DNA of 64,000 bases from NCBI GenBank assembly GCA_018857735.1, contig JABMCL010002073.1, positions 2,226,001 to 2,290,000 of the forward strand. The letters run 5' to 3'. The translations under genes were made by a program, and so were the position numbers. Shown one piece after another: positions 54,401 through 63,009 of this stretch (positions are counted from its first letter, which is position 1; every line of letters begins with the position of its first letter). The notes under the pieces were generated by a model that searched no databases, was not told where the DNA came from, and saw only the letters and a program-made list of their open reading frames with translations. Source of the stretch: Alviniconcha marisindica. Taxonomy: Eukaryota; Mollusca; Gastropoda; Provannidae.

Positions 54401-57400
54401 GCTCATGGGCATGGCAGGAAATCTTTGTGAAGTGAGTCTCGCTTGATTTTCCTTACAACTGCATCTTAGCAGTAGACGTCCATTCTCTTGGATTGTTTCT
54501 TCTTCAGCTTTCTTCTTTTCATTTGCTGGAGGTAACTCCTGGAGAGCAGCTCTCCAGGGTCAAATTTGGGGGCTTCTGCAGAACATCCACAGGCTTGTAC
54601 AGCTTATATGAGGGACGTGGGGGCGGCGGCGTCCAAATCTCCCCCCACCCACACCCCAACCCTCACAGCAACTGGTGGTTCCTGCAGTCCAGGAGGAAGT
54701 GCCGTGTGCGGTCCGTTCTGCTTCTTCACAGGGGCGCCAGGGGGTTGGCGGAAGGCAGAATCACTTATACACGTGCCGGTTCGGCTGGTCATGTCTGGTT
54801 CTCAGGATTCCTAACATGGTCATAGTTTTTGTGGTCTCTCTTACATCTGTATGTGTGTGTATTTTGTTTGTGGTCTGGGGCAAACAAACAAAGAAAAGTT
54901 ATTTATCACGTATAGCATGGACTGTCAGGTTCTTTTGTATTTAGTTATTGTGTAGACATGCTGTGGTTTCCGTTTCCGTGCTGCTGCCTTCATTGGTCTC
55001 AAGCCTCTGTTTGCTGCCTGTTTCAAGTTGTGTGTCAATTAACTTTTGGACAGTCAGTTTGCTTGTGCGAGCATGCATGTGCGCAAAAATGTGGATTTTT
55101 GTGCGTGTAGAGAAATTCAGTGCGATATAATGGTTTGTTTAGTTCACTGTTGGTTAACAAAGCTCTTGCTTTGGACCAGACATTTAACTCCATGTGTGTT
55201 TTTCCAGGCCCGATGGCCGTGTGGATTTCCGAGTGTCTGTACCCAAGTACCCGCTGACGTGGGTCATCAATGGGTTGTCGGTCAGTCGAGACCTGGGTCT
55301 GGGCATCATGACTCGACCCATCAGGGTAAGTCATCGGATGAGAAAGGTCAGATGTTGAGGGAAGCAAATTAGAGGCCCACAGTTTGTTGCAGAAAAAGCA
55401 ACTAGTTTTGTGCCTACTGTTTCAAATACCGTTTAAAAAAAGAAGACTTTTCTGACCTCCTTACTACTGTTATAATATCATGTGTCATTTACCAAAATGT
55501 CAGCGATCATTGTCAGTCATGGGGATTTCAGCATTGAGTGATGCTTAGTGCTGGTCAAAAAAACACGAAAAACACCAGTTGCTTGTGGTTCAATTTTTGT
55601 TTGGTAGCGTGTGTGTGGGTGTGTTTTTTAAATATATTTTGTATTCTTGTTTTATTAATGGTGTGCTTAATACATAAAGCATACATTTCCATGTTAGATA
55701 CTTAAATTTCCATAATCAATGCTGTTTGATGGTAGAAATGGAGGGGGGGGGGGGGGGTCCTTTAAATGCACTATGTTAAGCTGTATCTATCTTTTGACAA
55801 TGTAATTACACTAGACCAGGATGAAACTGCTGAAGATCTTGCATTAGTAGTCCTTGACAGTGCTAGAATAGCTGGCTCCTCAGTGAAATAAAACACTGTT
55901 GGTGATGTATGTGTTTGTGGATGTTTCCAGTGGATTATGTGAGGTGATGTTAAAACCTTTGTTTGAGCATTGACCTGCTGTTTCAGTACGATGCGGCTCG
56001 ATACATGTACATACAAGTGGAGCATCCTACCACCATTGTGCGTGGAGAACAAGTTGGTGTGCGTGTCACAGTGTTCAACCACTGGTATGACGATGACTAT
56101 CTAGAGGTGAGAACAGAAACTGAGCAACTCACCTCATTACAAAGTGTGTGTGTTGTGTGTGTGTGTGAATTTATACTTACCAATATAAGTTTTACTGTTG
56201 TTGTTCTGCCCAGACTAGCAGAATATTTTCAAGCATTCCAAGTTTAAACAGTATGCAACCAGGCAACGTTTCATAGAGTCCAGTTGGTTTGATTAGTATG
56301 GATGCACCAAGTGTTGTCCTTGATTGCTTGTTGAGTATGAATGCATCCAGTGTTGTCCTTGATTGCTTGTTGAGTATGAATGCATCCAGTGTTGTCCTTG
56401 ATTGCTTGTTGAGTAGGAATGCATCAAGTGTTGTCCTTGATTGCTTGTTGAGTATGAATGCATCCAGTGTTGTCCTTGATTGGTTGTTGAGTACGAATGC
56501 ATCAGGTGTTGTCCTTGATTGGTTGTTGAGTATGAATGCATCAGGTGTTGTCCTTGATTGGTTGTTGAATATGAATGCATCAGGTGTTGTCCTTGATTGG
56601 TTAGTGAGTATGAATGCATCAGGTGTTGTCCTTGATTGCTTGTTGAATATGAATGCATCAGGTGTCCTTGATTGCTTGTTGAATATGAATGCATCAGGTG
56701 TTGTCCTTGGTAGGGTGTTGAATGTGAATGCATCAAGTGTTGTCCTTGATTGGGTGTTGAATGTGAATGCATCAAGTGTTGCTCTTGATGGTTTGTTGAG
56801 TACGAATGCATCAAGTGTTGTCTTTGATCGGGTGTTGAATATGAATGCGTCCAAGTGCTGCCCCTTGGGTTAAACTTCTCCATTGGTTTTTGGCACTGCC
56901 AGATACTGATCACCATGCACGGCAGCGATGACTACGAGTTTGTTACCGTGGAGGAGCTGGGCTGGTCCAACCCCTACAATCCTAATACACACAAAGGAGA
57001 CCACCAGACCATTGTCTTCGTGAGTGCCATGCACAGATGGATGTATGAAGGTGGGGGGAGGGGGTGGGGCGTGTAGGAGAGGAGAGACTGGACCTGCTAC
57101 ACACCACTGGGATGTTTGCATAGATGCTAACTGGATTTATACCATATGTCATTTACTGATAGCAGCTATTGTGGATAGGAGGGGAGAGAGTGGTCGCACT
57201 ATACACGCCCAGGATGTTTGCACGGATACTAACTGGATTTATTCCATGTGACATTTACTGATCCAGCCATGAGCAGCCATTGTGTGTAGGAGGGGAGAGA
57301 GTGGCACCACTGTATGCTGCCAGGATGTTTGCATACAGGGTTCGCATGGTCTTTGAAGGTCTTTGAAAGTTTGGGGAAAATGGGATACGCTTTTCAAGGC

Positions 57401-58304
57401 TTTGAAAGTTTGGAAAAACTGAGGGGGGGGTCTGTGAAAGTTTGTGAATTTTGTGGTCTTCAGAGCGCTAGGGAAAAACTATCAGCTTATCAGCCAGAAA
57501 CTGCATTTTTTAAGACCGAACTGTAGATAAAAACAAATTGCTGTGAGAAATCACAAAAATACACTTCCTATCAGTTTCCTATATAGTGCATTGGCTACAG
57601 TAAGGGTTGCGCCCCTTTACCGGATGTGCAGAAGAGTTGCGTACCTTCGTGGTGCTTTTCCACGCCATATTGCAGGCATCATGCCAGGTTTTGTGGAAAA
57701 GTTTGAAAAATTTGTGAATTCTGAAAGGATTTTTCTGTACGAACCCTGGCATAGATACTAATCAGATATATACCATGTGACATTTACTGATTGAGCCAAT
57801 AGCAGCCATTGTCACAATGAATGGTGACTGGCCCAGAAGGACAGCTGGACCGGCTGTGCTGAAGCTTGCTATAGTCAGAGGTTGCTTTTTACACAAATCC
57901 ATGATTCTGTCAGTCTGTGTGGGAGTCAAGAACAAATTTAGAAGACCATAGCTCACACACTTGCACGCAGACAATATGTTATGGGACCACGCAACACAGA
58001 CACATGAACACACACACACACACACATGCACGCTTGCTTGCTTGCATGCAAGCACTCACACACACACATTCAGTAAGATTTTGGTGTGTTCTTTCCCAGT
58101 TGGAACCAGGGCAGTCAAAAGACATCTACATGCCGATTGTGCCGGCGCGTACTTTGGTTCAAGGTGTGCTGACATTCTATGTCAGTGCCACCTGCTTCAT
58201 GGAGCGTGATGAATACACAGGAAACATGACTGTCATTGTAAGTCACAGGTTTCACATAATGCTTTAGGTGTCTTCATTATATTAGTTTGTGTGTGTGCAT
58301 CCAT

Positions 58305-58356
<52 letters not shown>

Positions 58357-61300
58357 ATCCATGAGAGAGAGAGAGTGTGTGTGTCACAGTATGTGTGTGT
58401 GTGTGTGTGTACATCCATGAGAGAGAGTGTGTGTGTGTGTGTATGTATGTGTACATCCATGAGAGGTAGAGTGTGTGTGTGTGCGCGCGCATCCATAAGT
58501 GTGTGTGTGTGTGTGTACATCCATGAGAGAGAGAGAGAGTGTGTGTATGTTGTTATATCTTTCTCTGTTTGAATATTCAGAGGTTTGCCTAGTCTTTTGC
58601 ATCTAGAATTATATAATTTTGCTTTGGTGGTGATCTGCACTGGGGATAAAAATGGCTACATGTTTTTGTGTGTGTTTTTTTCCTTTGTGTCCAGCCTGAT
58701 GGAGTACTGAACTATTACCACACACCTTACCTCATTGATTTGATCCGATACGGGTCCATCCAAGTACCAGACTTCGATGTTCCTGTGCCGGAACAGTTCT
58801 CGGTACCTGAGGTCCGAGAGCACCTGTACGTGCCTGGGTCTGCCAAGGCTGTCCCCAGTCTCTTTGGTGAGTGCAAAGATAACTAGATGGGAACTGTGGA
58901 GGGTTGGTTATTGACTCTGGACTGTGTGAGTTTTAAGTGGCCATTTCAAATAATCGTGGATAACAAAAATACAAAAAATATACACCTCCAACTCATTGAA
59001 TACTGGGGAGTTATTCCGTGACAGTACAGCTGAGTGCTATAGACTGGTTATTGACTTTGGACTAAGTCAGTTTAAACCCCATCACTGCCATGAGGTCATT
59101 TTGAAAACGACCCCTAAAAGTGTGAAATTTGAAAAACTTCAGCCTTTTTGTCTTCTTTTTCACGCTGGCATGTGAAAGGATCTCCATCAAAATGCATAGC
59201 ATTGAAAACAGATGTTACAGAACAGGAAAATATACTGTTTGCAGGCGCGTCCATGCATCATTCAGCCCGGAAATTTTACAGGCTGGGGCAGTGAAGGGGT
59301 TAAGTGCCTTTTCAGATAGTCTTGGATTATTTTTTTTTTTATTAAGCATACACCTCCAACTCATTGTTGAATACTGGGGGGTCATTCCATACGTCATTCA
59401 GCCCGGAAATTGTACAGGCTGGGGCAGTGAATTCTGAAAGGATTTTTCTGTACACATGTGGCCTTTTCAAATAGTCTTGGATTAAAAAAAAATATATTAA
59501 GCATACACCTCCAACTCATTGTTGAATACTGGGGGGTCATTCCATACGTCATTCAGCCCGGAAATTGTACAGGCTGGGGCAGTGAATTCTGAAAGGATTT
59601 TTCTGTACACATGTGGCCTTTTCAAATAGTCTTGGATAAAAAAAAAACTTAAAAACATAGACCCCCAACTCATTATTGAATACTGGGGGGGTCATTCCAT
59701 GACAGTGCAGCTGAGTGATATTAACTGAAAGGTAAATGCCTATGTTGTGAATAAATTGATAAAAAGTTGTGACTGTTAATATTGAAATATAATATTATTG
59801 TACTTTGTAGTGTTGGTTTTTTCTCAGCTTATGACCCTGCATACCACAATTACTGCTGTCTCTGTCCATGTGCAGGCTGTCTCATGTCTTGATTGTTTTA
59901 GGTTGGTCCTCACCATTGTTAGAGAGAGAGGACCTGTATGTGTGTGTGATCTCAACACCATGCGCCATAACTCCATTTACTCCTCTCGTTTTTTTCTCTC
60001 TTTTTGGGGGGGTATTCTTTTACCTTTGTTATGTCGAATTATCTAATTGTCCGCTATTGTGGAATTTGACATGGAAGGTATATTTTAATTTTATGCAGTT
60101 ATTGTGAATAATAAAGTTCGTTTGTATTTGCATTGTATTCCTTGTGAAGTTTTATTTGACCCTTGGTGGCAAAGCCGGAAGTGCTGTTACATTGTGTCAC
60201 TGTCCGAGCAGCCTCTCAAGACTTGGGACTTGATAATGGGGCACTGTGCACAAAGCACGTACTCCGCCAGCAGCAGCATAAGGACAGGTGTTGACCCAGA
60301 CATTCTTGTGCATCTGCCTGCAGGTGATGTGGTCACACCTGGTTTCTTTGAGGAGTACCTGAATGCGGAGAATGTGCTGTTTCGTCCCTACGGTGCAGGC
60401 GAGATGATCGCCTTCAACTTTGCCTACAACATCCTGACACTCAAGTTCATGAAGAGCTCACAGCAGCTTGGTGATAACACATTGAAGAAGACTCTGGCAA
60501 CGGCCAATGTCGGTGAGTGCATAGGGACTTGCAAAGGTTGCTGTAAACAGGGTGCTTGGGTGGCAAAGGCATTGGGTGCAGGATTGTGGATTTTTATGTT
60601 GCATATGGTGAAGACAATAGGCTGAAGACATCAAGCTGAGTATTGTGGGGTTTTTTTGTTTGGGGGGGGGTGGGGGGGGCATGTAGTGAAAACATAGGGC
60701 TGGGGATTGTGGGTTTTTTCAGATGTGTAAGTGAAGACTTCAGGTTGGGATTGTGGGTTTTTTATGATGTGTAAGTGAAGACTTCAGGCAGGGGATTGTG
60801 GGTTTTTTATGATGTGTAGTGAAGACTTTAGGCTGGGGATTGTGGTTTTTTTATGTGTAGTGAAGACTTTAGGCTGGGGATTGTGGGTTTTTTATGATGT
60901 GTAGTGAAGACTTTAGGCTGGGGATTGTGGGTTTTTTATGATGTGTAGTGAAGACTTTAGGCTGGGGATTGTGGTTTTTTTATGTGTAGTGAAGACTTTA
61001 GGCTGGGGATTGTGGGTTTTTTATGATGTGTAGTGAAGACTTTAGGCTGGGGATTGTGGGTTTTTTATGATGTGTAGTGAAGACTTTAGGCTGGGGATTG
61101 TTTTGTTTTTTTATGATGTGTACTGAAGACTTCAGGCTGGGGATTGTGGGTTTTTTATGATGTGTAGTGAAGACTTTCTGCTGGGGATTGTGGTTTTTTT
61201 ATGATGTGTAGTGAAGACTTTCTGCTGGGGATTGTGGGTTTTTTTATGATATGTAGTGAAGACTTTAGGCTGGGGATTGTGGGTTTGTATGACATGTGGG

Positions 61301-63009
61301 GAAGACATTAGTCTCGGGGTTGTGGATTTTTGTGACCTGTGATCAAGATATTGGGCTGTTTTTTTAATATTTTTTATTAAATGTAGTGAAAATGTCAGGC
61401 AGGGGTTTGGGGATTTGTATAACTTTTGATGAAGACATTGGGTTGGGGAGTTTTGATTTTTATGACTGGTGGTGAAGTTATTGGGCTGGGGATTGTGGAT
61501 TTGTATGGGAGATGATGAAGGTGCTGGGATGGGGATTGTGGATTCGTATGAGAGGTGATGAAGATGTTGGGCTGAGGGTTGTGGATTTATATGATAGATG
61601 ATGAAGACATTGGGCTGGGGATTGGGGATTTGTATGATTATAATGATGATGATGGCATTGAGCTTGGGGTTGTGGATTTGTATGATAGGCGATGAAGACA
61701 CTGGGCTGGGGATTTGGGATTTGTATGATAGATGATAAAGACATTGGGCTAGGGTTTGTGGATTTGTATGATAGATGGTGAAGACATTGAGCTAGGGTTT
61801 GGGGATTTGTATGATATGTGATGAAGACATTGAGCTAGGGTTTGTGGATATGTATGATAGATGATGAAGACATTGAGCTTGGGGTTGTGGATTGTATGAT
61901 AGGTGATGAAGACATTGAGCTTGGGGTTTTGGATTTGTATGATAGATGATGAAGACATTGAGCTTGGGGTTGTGGATATGTATGATAGATGATGAAGACA
62001 TTGAGCTTGGGGTTTTGGATTTGTATGATAGATGATGAAGACATTGAGCTAGGGTTTGGGGATTTGTATGATATGTGATGAAGACATTGAGCTAGGGTTT
62101 GTGGATATGTATGATAGATGATGAAGACATTGAGCTTGGGGTTGTGGATTTGTATGATAGATGATGAAGACATTGAGCTTGGGGTTGTGGATTTGTATGA
62201 TAGATGATGAAGACATTGAGCTGGGGTTGTGGATTTGTATGATAGATGATGAAGACATTGGGCTGGGGATTGTGGATTTGTATGATAGATGATGAAGACA
62301 TTGAGCTTGGGGTTGTGGATTTGTATGATAGGTGATGAAGACATTGAGCTTGGGGTTTGGGATTTGTATGATAGATGATGAAGACATTGAGCTAGGTTGT
62401 GGATTGTATGATAGATGATGAAGACATTGAGCTTGGGTGGATTTGTAAAGATAGATGATGAAGACATTGAGCTTTGGGGTTGTGGATTGTATGATAGGTG
62501 ATGAAGACATTGAGCTTGGGGTTGTGGATTTGTATGATAGATGATGAAGACATTGAGCTTGGGGTTGTGGATTTGTATGATAGCTGATGAAGACACTGGG
62601 CTGGGGATTGTGGATTTGTATGATAGATGATGAAGACATTGGGCTGGGGATTGTGGATTTGTTTTAACATGGGTTGAAGACACTGGACTCAGAGTTGTGG
62701 ATTTTGTTAACATGTTATAGAGACATTGGGCTAGGGCTTTGGAATTTTATAACACATGTTGTGAAGATAGTGGGTTTAGGGTCATGGATTTTTATAATGC
62801 CTGTAATAAAATAAATTGGGCATGAGACTGTGGGTTGACAGATTGAAAATGTATGTAGGTTTTCAAAACTGCTGTGTTGAGTTTCATCAGTAGCACTGGT
62901 TTGGTGTGTGTGTGTGTGTGTAAACAGCATTACAGCGAGTGCTGAGCTACATGAATGGAACAGAAGGCAGTTTCCACATGTTCCGAGATGACCCACACCC
63001 TAATGTATG
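37001..63009 (+). CDS. Mcr: Mcr-like alpha-2-macroglobulin/TEP family protein with LDLa domain, 5' part of gene, 26 exons
   Basis: Exons: 37001-37122, 40484-40673, 41331-41499, 42002-42072, 42657-42711, 43073-43146, 43575-43614, 43967-44054, 44435-44660, 45927-46169, 47218-47403, 48169-48279, 50279-50341, 50760-50948, 51668-51817, 52595-52732, 53302-53350, 53840-53968, 54323-54431, 55208-55325, 55987-56106, 56903-57019, 58100-58237, 58695-58866, 60324-60512, 62928-63009; frame intact for 1112 codons. Seen: signal peptide; MG-domain hallmarks QPIYRQGQT, DPTGIPV, GTWYIRVDAF, RFDVNVTIPPYL, GRPCKGNATITVFF; an LDLa module (726-765) in the bait-region position; YIQVEHPTTIVRGEQVGVRV; PDGVLNYYHTPYLIDL; DVVTPGFFEEYLNAENVLF; PYGAGEM where a thioester PYGCGEQ would be. 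LDLa plus loss of the thioester Cys and Gln is the pattern known for Drosophila Mcr, a septate-junction and phagocytosis protein. A plain CD109/TEP annotation is the alternative. The C-terminal third (rest of TED, receptor-binding domain) is beyond the window. Confidence 0.87.
37171..37286. repeat. Near-perfect 55-bp-arm inverted repeat (hairpin) in Mcr-like intron 1
   Basis: The left arm 37171-37225 begins GCTAACTCAATAACTGTATA. The right arm 37232-37286 is its reverse complement with one A/T mismatch. The loop is TATCAA. It is transcribed with the Mcr-like gene 48 bp after exon 1. Confidence 0.95.
38749..39124. repeat. (CA)n/(CT)n composite microsatellite, Mcr-like intron 1
   Basis: 370 bp of alternating CA and CT blocks with repeated ATGCACCCCTCTCTC-CACACACACAAC cassettes. 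The rest of the intron (37290-38740 and 39125-40483) is AT-rich with nothing recognised. Confidence 0.95.
40676..40800 (+). repeat. Dispersed repeat family B, copy 2
   Basis: It starts 3 bp after the donor of exon 40484-40673: (AAT)n, GTACATTTATCATGTGCTCA, then TGCCCTGGGTGCTCACATCA and GGACAGTCCTACC. The (AAT)n abuts the GTAATA donor. Confidence 0.8.
44435..44660 (+). CDS. Mcr: Mcr-like exon: macroglobulin domain with large insertion
   Basis: It encodes HTSGRPCKGNATITVFFRPR, the usual MG strand, and then a long, aromatic-rich insertion through NRNPSLGPPEYKPISEIPVM and the Tyr-rich DYYMYLQYDYWFVDY. It continues in exon 45927-46169 (YDGRIDFEYPKEKLANLARR, WLNVTDWYSGMNRTGWAG). This insertion is longer than in A2M, CD109 or C3 as I remember them and could serve as a lineage marker. 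Confidence 0.85.
44726..44951 (-). mobile_element. MITE with CCCCTTCACTGCC ends, copy 1 (TTAG flanks)
   Basis: The ends CCCCTTCACTGCC and GGTAGTGAAGGGG are near-perfect inverted repeats, and TTAG flanks both. The body aligns in reverse complement with 59077-59299 (GCCTTTTTGTCTTC, GTGAAAGGAT, CATCAAAATGCATAGCATTG, TTTTACAGGCTGGGGCAG). TTAA-like targets and CCYTT ends suggest a piggyBac-type non-autonomous element. It lies in an Mcr-like intron. Confidence 0.8.
45640..45780. repeat. (GT)n and (CA)n tracts flanked by an inverted repeat
   Basis: Bases 45558-45600 (AATGTCCACTTTTAGCCCCG then TCGGTTTGCAGTCCTCAAATGG) recur inverted at 45772-45822 (CCATTTGAGGACAGCGAACC then GACGGGGCTAAAAGTGGATATT). 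About 40-bp arms bracket a 170-bp centre. Confidence 0.85.
46180..46475. repeat. Tandem repeat of GT plus GAGAGAGATGTGACATGCCC units
   Basis: Six units of 45-65 bp combine a TGTGGAGAGAGATGTGACAT GCCCATACATGAGTGTG block with variable (GT)n. They start directly after exon 45927-46169. Confidence 0.9.
46912..47002 (+). repeat. Dispersed repeat family A, copy 3
   Basis: GTTGCTTTACGTCCACAGAA, GGCTTATTAGGGACGGGAGC, AGGGCCACCTCCACTTTCAC, ACAGCTCCTGAGC. Sense orientation within the Mcr-like gene. Confidence 0.75.
47420..47625. repeat. (GA)n / (CAGA)n tract
   Basis: GAGAGAG and ACAGACAGACAG blocks with an AGTCAGAGAGAGATGGATA duplication, directly after exon 47218-47403. Confidence 0.95.
48320..48725. 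repeat. 46-bp-class minisatellite, about 9 copies
   Basis: The unit is AGATTGTTGCACAAACTCAC, TGATTTCAGGCAGCTGCTAT, TCACTT, with length changes of 1-4 bp in the ACTCA/ACA segment. It begins 40 bp after the donor of exon 48169-48279. Confidence 0.95.
48895..49065. repeat. Direct and inverted repeats of GCATCTGTCCTCAGC
   Basis: The block from GCATCTGTCCTC to TCCCTCTCAT occurs at 48902-48950 and 49007-49053. Between them GCTGAGGACAGATGC (48966-48980) is inverted. Adjacent copies could pair into a stem. Confidence 0.75.
49100..49680 (+). mobile_element. 5'-truncated L2/CR1-clade LINE: reverse transcriptase C-terminus plus 3' UTR
   Basis: A 133-codon open stretch (about 49091-49492) reads PLLEKLHWLPVEARIRYKI, RSFHFQAAKIWNSLPTNIR, SSPSLSSFRKNLKTHLLKE. 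This is the diagnostic C-terminal region after the RT domain in L2/CR1-like ORF2. The stop is followed by a short 3' UTR with GTAAAGCGCTTTGAGCTAA, then an (ATT)n tail. RT core and endonuclease are absent, so it is dead. It lies in an Mcr-like intron. Confidence 0.85.
51208..51290 (+). repeat. Dispersed repeat family C, copy 2
   Basis: AATGATAATAATGTACTC, TTTATGTGCTTATTTCTCC, AATTGGAGCACATAGC, ACAAAGCAAAG. It is followed by a 180-bp (CA)n (51291-51470). Confidence 0.75.
51291..51470. repeat. (CA)n microsatellite, Mcr-like intron
   Basis: CA with CATTCACA interruptions, 190 bp before exon 51668. Confidence 0.95.
51950..52310 (+). repeat. Dispersed repeat family D, copy 2
   Basis: It is homologous in order to 8360-8690: TTTGAGTTTCTTGGGGCTCA, GCTGGTTCACTTTTTACCA, GTGAAGAGCAGAAAGAGG, GACTGCTGTGGGTC, TGCCCTTTATGTCGGG. 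Confidence 0.65.
52898..53069. repeat. 43-bp tandem repeat, 4 copies
   Basis: TTAGGATGCAGCACAACCAG then CTGTCTTGTTTCTTACATACGAT, starting at 52898, 52941, 52984 and 53027. One A/G change separates copies 1-2 from 3-4. Confidence 0.95.
53840..54431 (+). CDS. Mcr: Mcr-like exons encoding the LDL-receptor class A module
   Basis: Exon 53840-53968 encodes NAELCDERQDQYPCF, then QCYSMSQRCNGLFDACTDGADEYG. The sixth cysteine is split over the intron and completed by exon 54323-54431 (CGDLEGGLKHVSAMDRVSR). Six cysteines and the acidic calcium-cage pattern (N..D..D..DE) are visible, with one extra residue between the fourth and fifth cysteines compared with the commonest spacing. An LDLa module inside the macroglobulin body is a known Mcr-type feature. 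Confidence 0.9.
56297..56865. repeat. 39-bp minisatellite, about 14 copies
   Basis: The unit is ATGAATGCATCAGGTGTTGT, CCTTGATTGGTTGTTGAGT. The 39-bp period keeps it open on both strands. It lies between exons 55987-56106 and 56903-57019, ending 40 bp before the latter. Confidence 0.95.
57073..57830. repeat. Tandem repeat of about 105 bp, 3 units, third unit interrupted
   Basis: The unit has AGGAGGGGAGAGAGTGG, GGATGTTTGCATAGATACTA, ATACCATGTGACATTTACTG, GCAGCCATTGTG. Units start near 57073, 57178 and 57288. The third is split by the element at 57336-57748. Confidence 0.85.
57336..57748. mobile_element. 413-bp insertion with CAGGGTTCG inverted ends and 5-bp target duplication
   Basis: The left end CAGGGTTCGCATGG and right end TGTACGAACCCTG form inverted repeats (9 bp perfect). 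GCATA flanks it at 57331-57335 and 57749-57753. The empty site is visible in the neighbouring unit (TTTGCATAGATGC at 57116), so the insertion is directly demonstrated. The interior is rich in CTTTGAAAGTTTGG motifs. No transposase is seen. CAGGG ends resemble hAT elements, but these normally make 8-bp duplications. Confidence 0.8.
58290..58550. repeat. (GT)n with CATCCATGAGAGAGAG cassettes
   Basis: Five cassettes TGTGT-ACATCCATGAGAGAGAG alternate with (GT)n. The tract starts 50 bp after exon 58100-58237. Confidence 0.95.
59077..59299 (+). mobile_element. MITE with CCCCTTCACTGCC ends, copy 2
   Basis: Left end CCCCATCACTGCC after TTTAAA; right end GGCAGTGAAGGGG before TTAAG. The body aligns with copy 1 (44726-44951) in opposite orientation, so its two ends and inner motifs were identified twice independently. 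Confidence 0.8.
59310..59710. repeat. Local duplications of a block including the MITE's right end
   Basis: A block of about 165 bp (TACACCTCCAACTCATTG ... TTGTACAGGCTGGGGCAG ... CTTTTCAAATAGTCTTGGAT) recurs at about 59346-59485 and 59504-59640, with partial copies before and after. GTGAATTCTGAAAGGATTTT TCTGTAC inside it also ends the unrelated-looking insertion at 57713-57739. Confidence 0.8.
60324..60512 (+). CDS. Mcr: Mcr-like exon covering the former thioester site
   Basis: It encodes DVVTPGFFEEYLNAENVLF, then RPYGAGEMIAFNFAYNILTL. Aligned by eye to the A2M/C3 motif PYGCGEQNM, Cys is Ala1047 and Gln is Met1050, so the internal Cys-Gln thioester cannot form. The surrounding helix-forming sequence is well kept, so the domain is probably structural rather than decayed. 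Confidence 0.9.
60640..62790. repeat. 2.1 kb array of a 43-bp-class minisatellite (about 48 copies)
   Basis: Two sub-arrays: 60690-61300, unit GATGTGTAGTGAAGACTTTA, GGCTGGGGATTGTGGGTTTTTTAT; and 61440-62790, unit GATGATGAAGACATTGAGCT, TGGGGTTGTGGATTTGTATGATA. The change in unit sequence is gradual. It fills the intron between exons 60324-60512 and 62928-63009. Confidence 0.95.
62928..63009 (+). CDS. Mcr: Mcr-like last exon in the window
   Basis: It encodes ALQRVLSYMNGTEGSFHMFR and DDPHPNVW, ending in phase 2 (TG|G) before GTACGT. It matches the A2M 'YxxQLxYRxxDGSFSxF' helix of the thioester domain. The acceptor lies directly after a (GT)9 tract and has little pyrimidine content. No further exon is seen in the last 990 bases. 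Confidence 0.8.

Noticed and set aside
56192..56916. 220-codon minus-strand and 194-codon plus-strand repeat proteins
   Set aside because: Both come from the 39-bp minisatellite, which is open in several frames and lies inside a well-supported intron.
61132..62713. Long minus-strand frames (up to 292 codons) rich in Ser, Ile, His, Pro
   Set aside because: Frame-cycling translation of the 43-bp minisatellite, antisense in an intron. No start context or family match.
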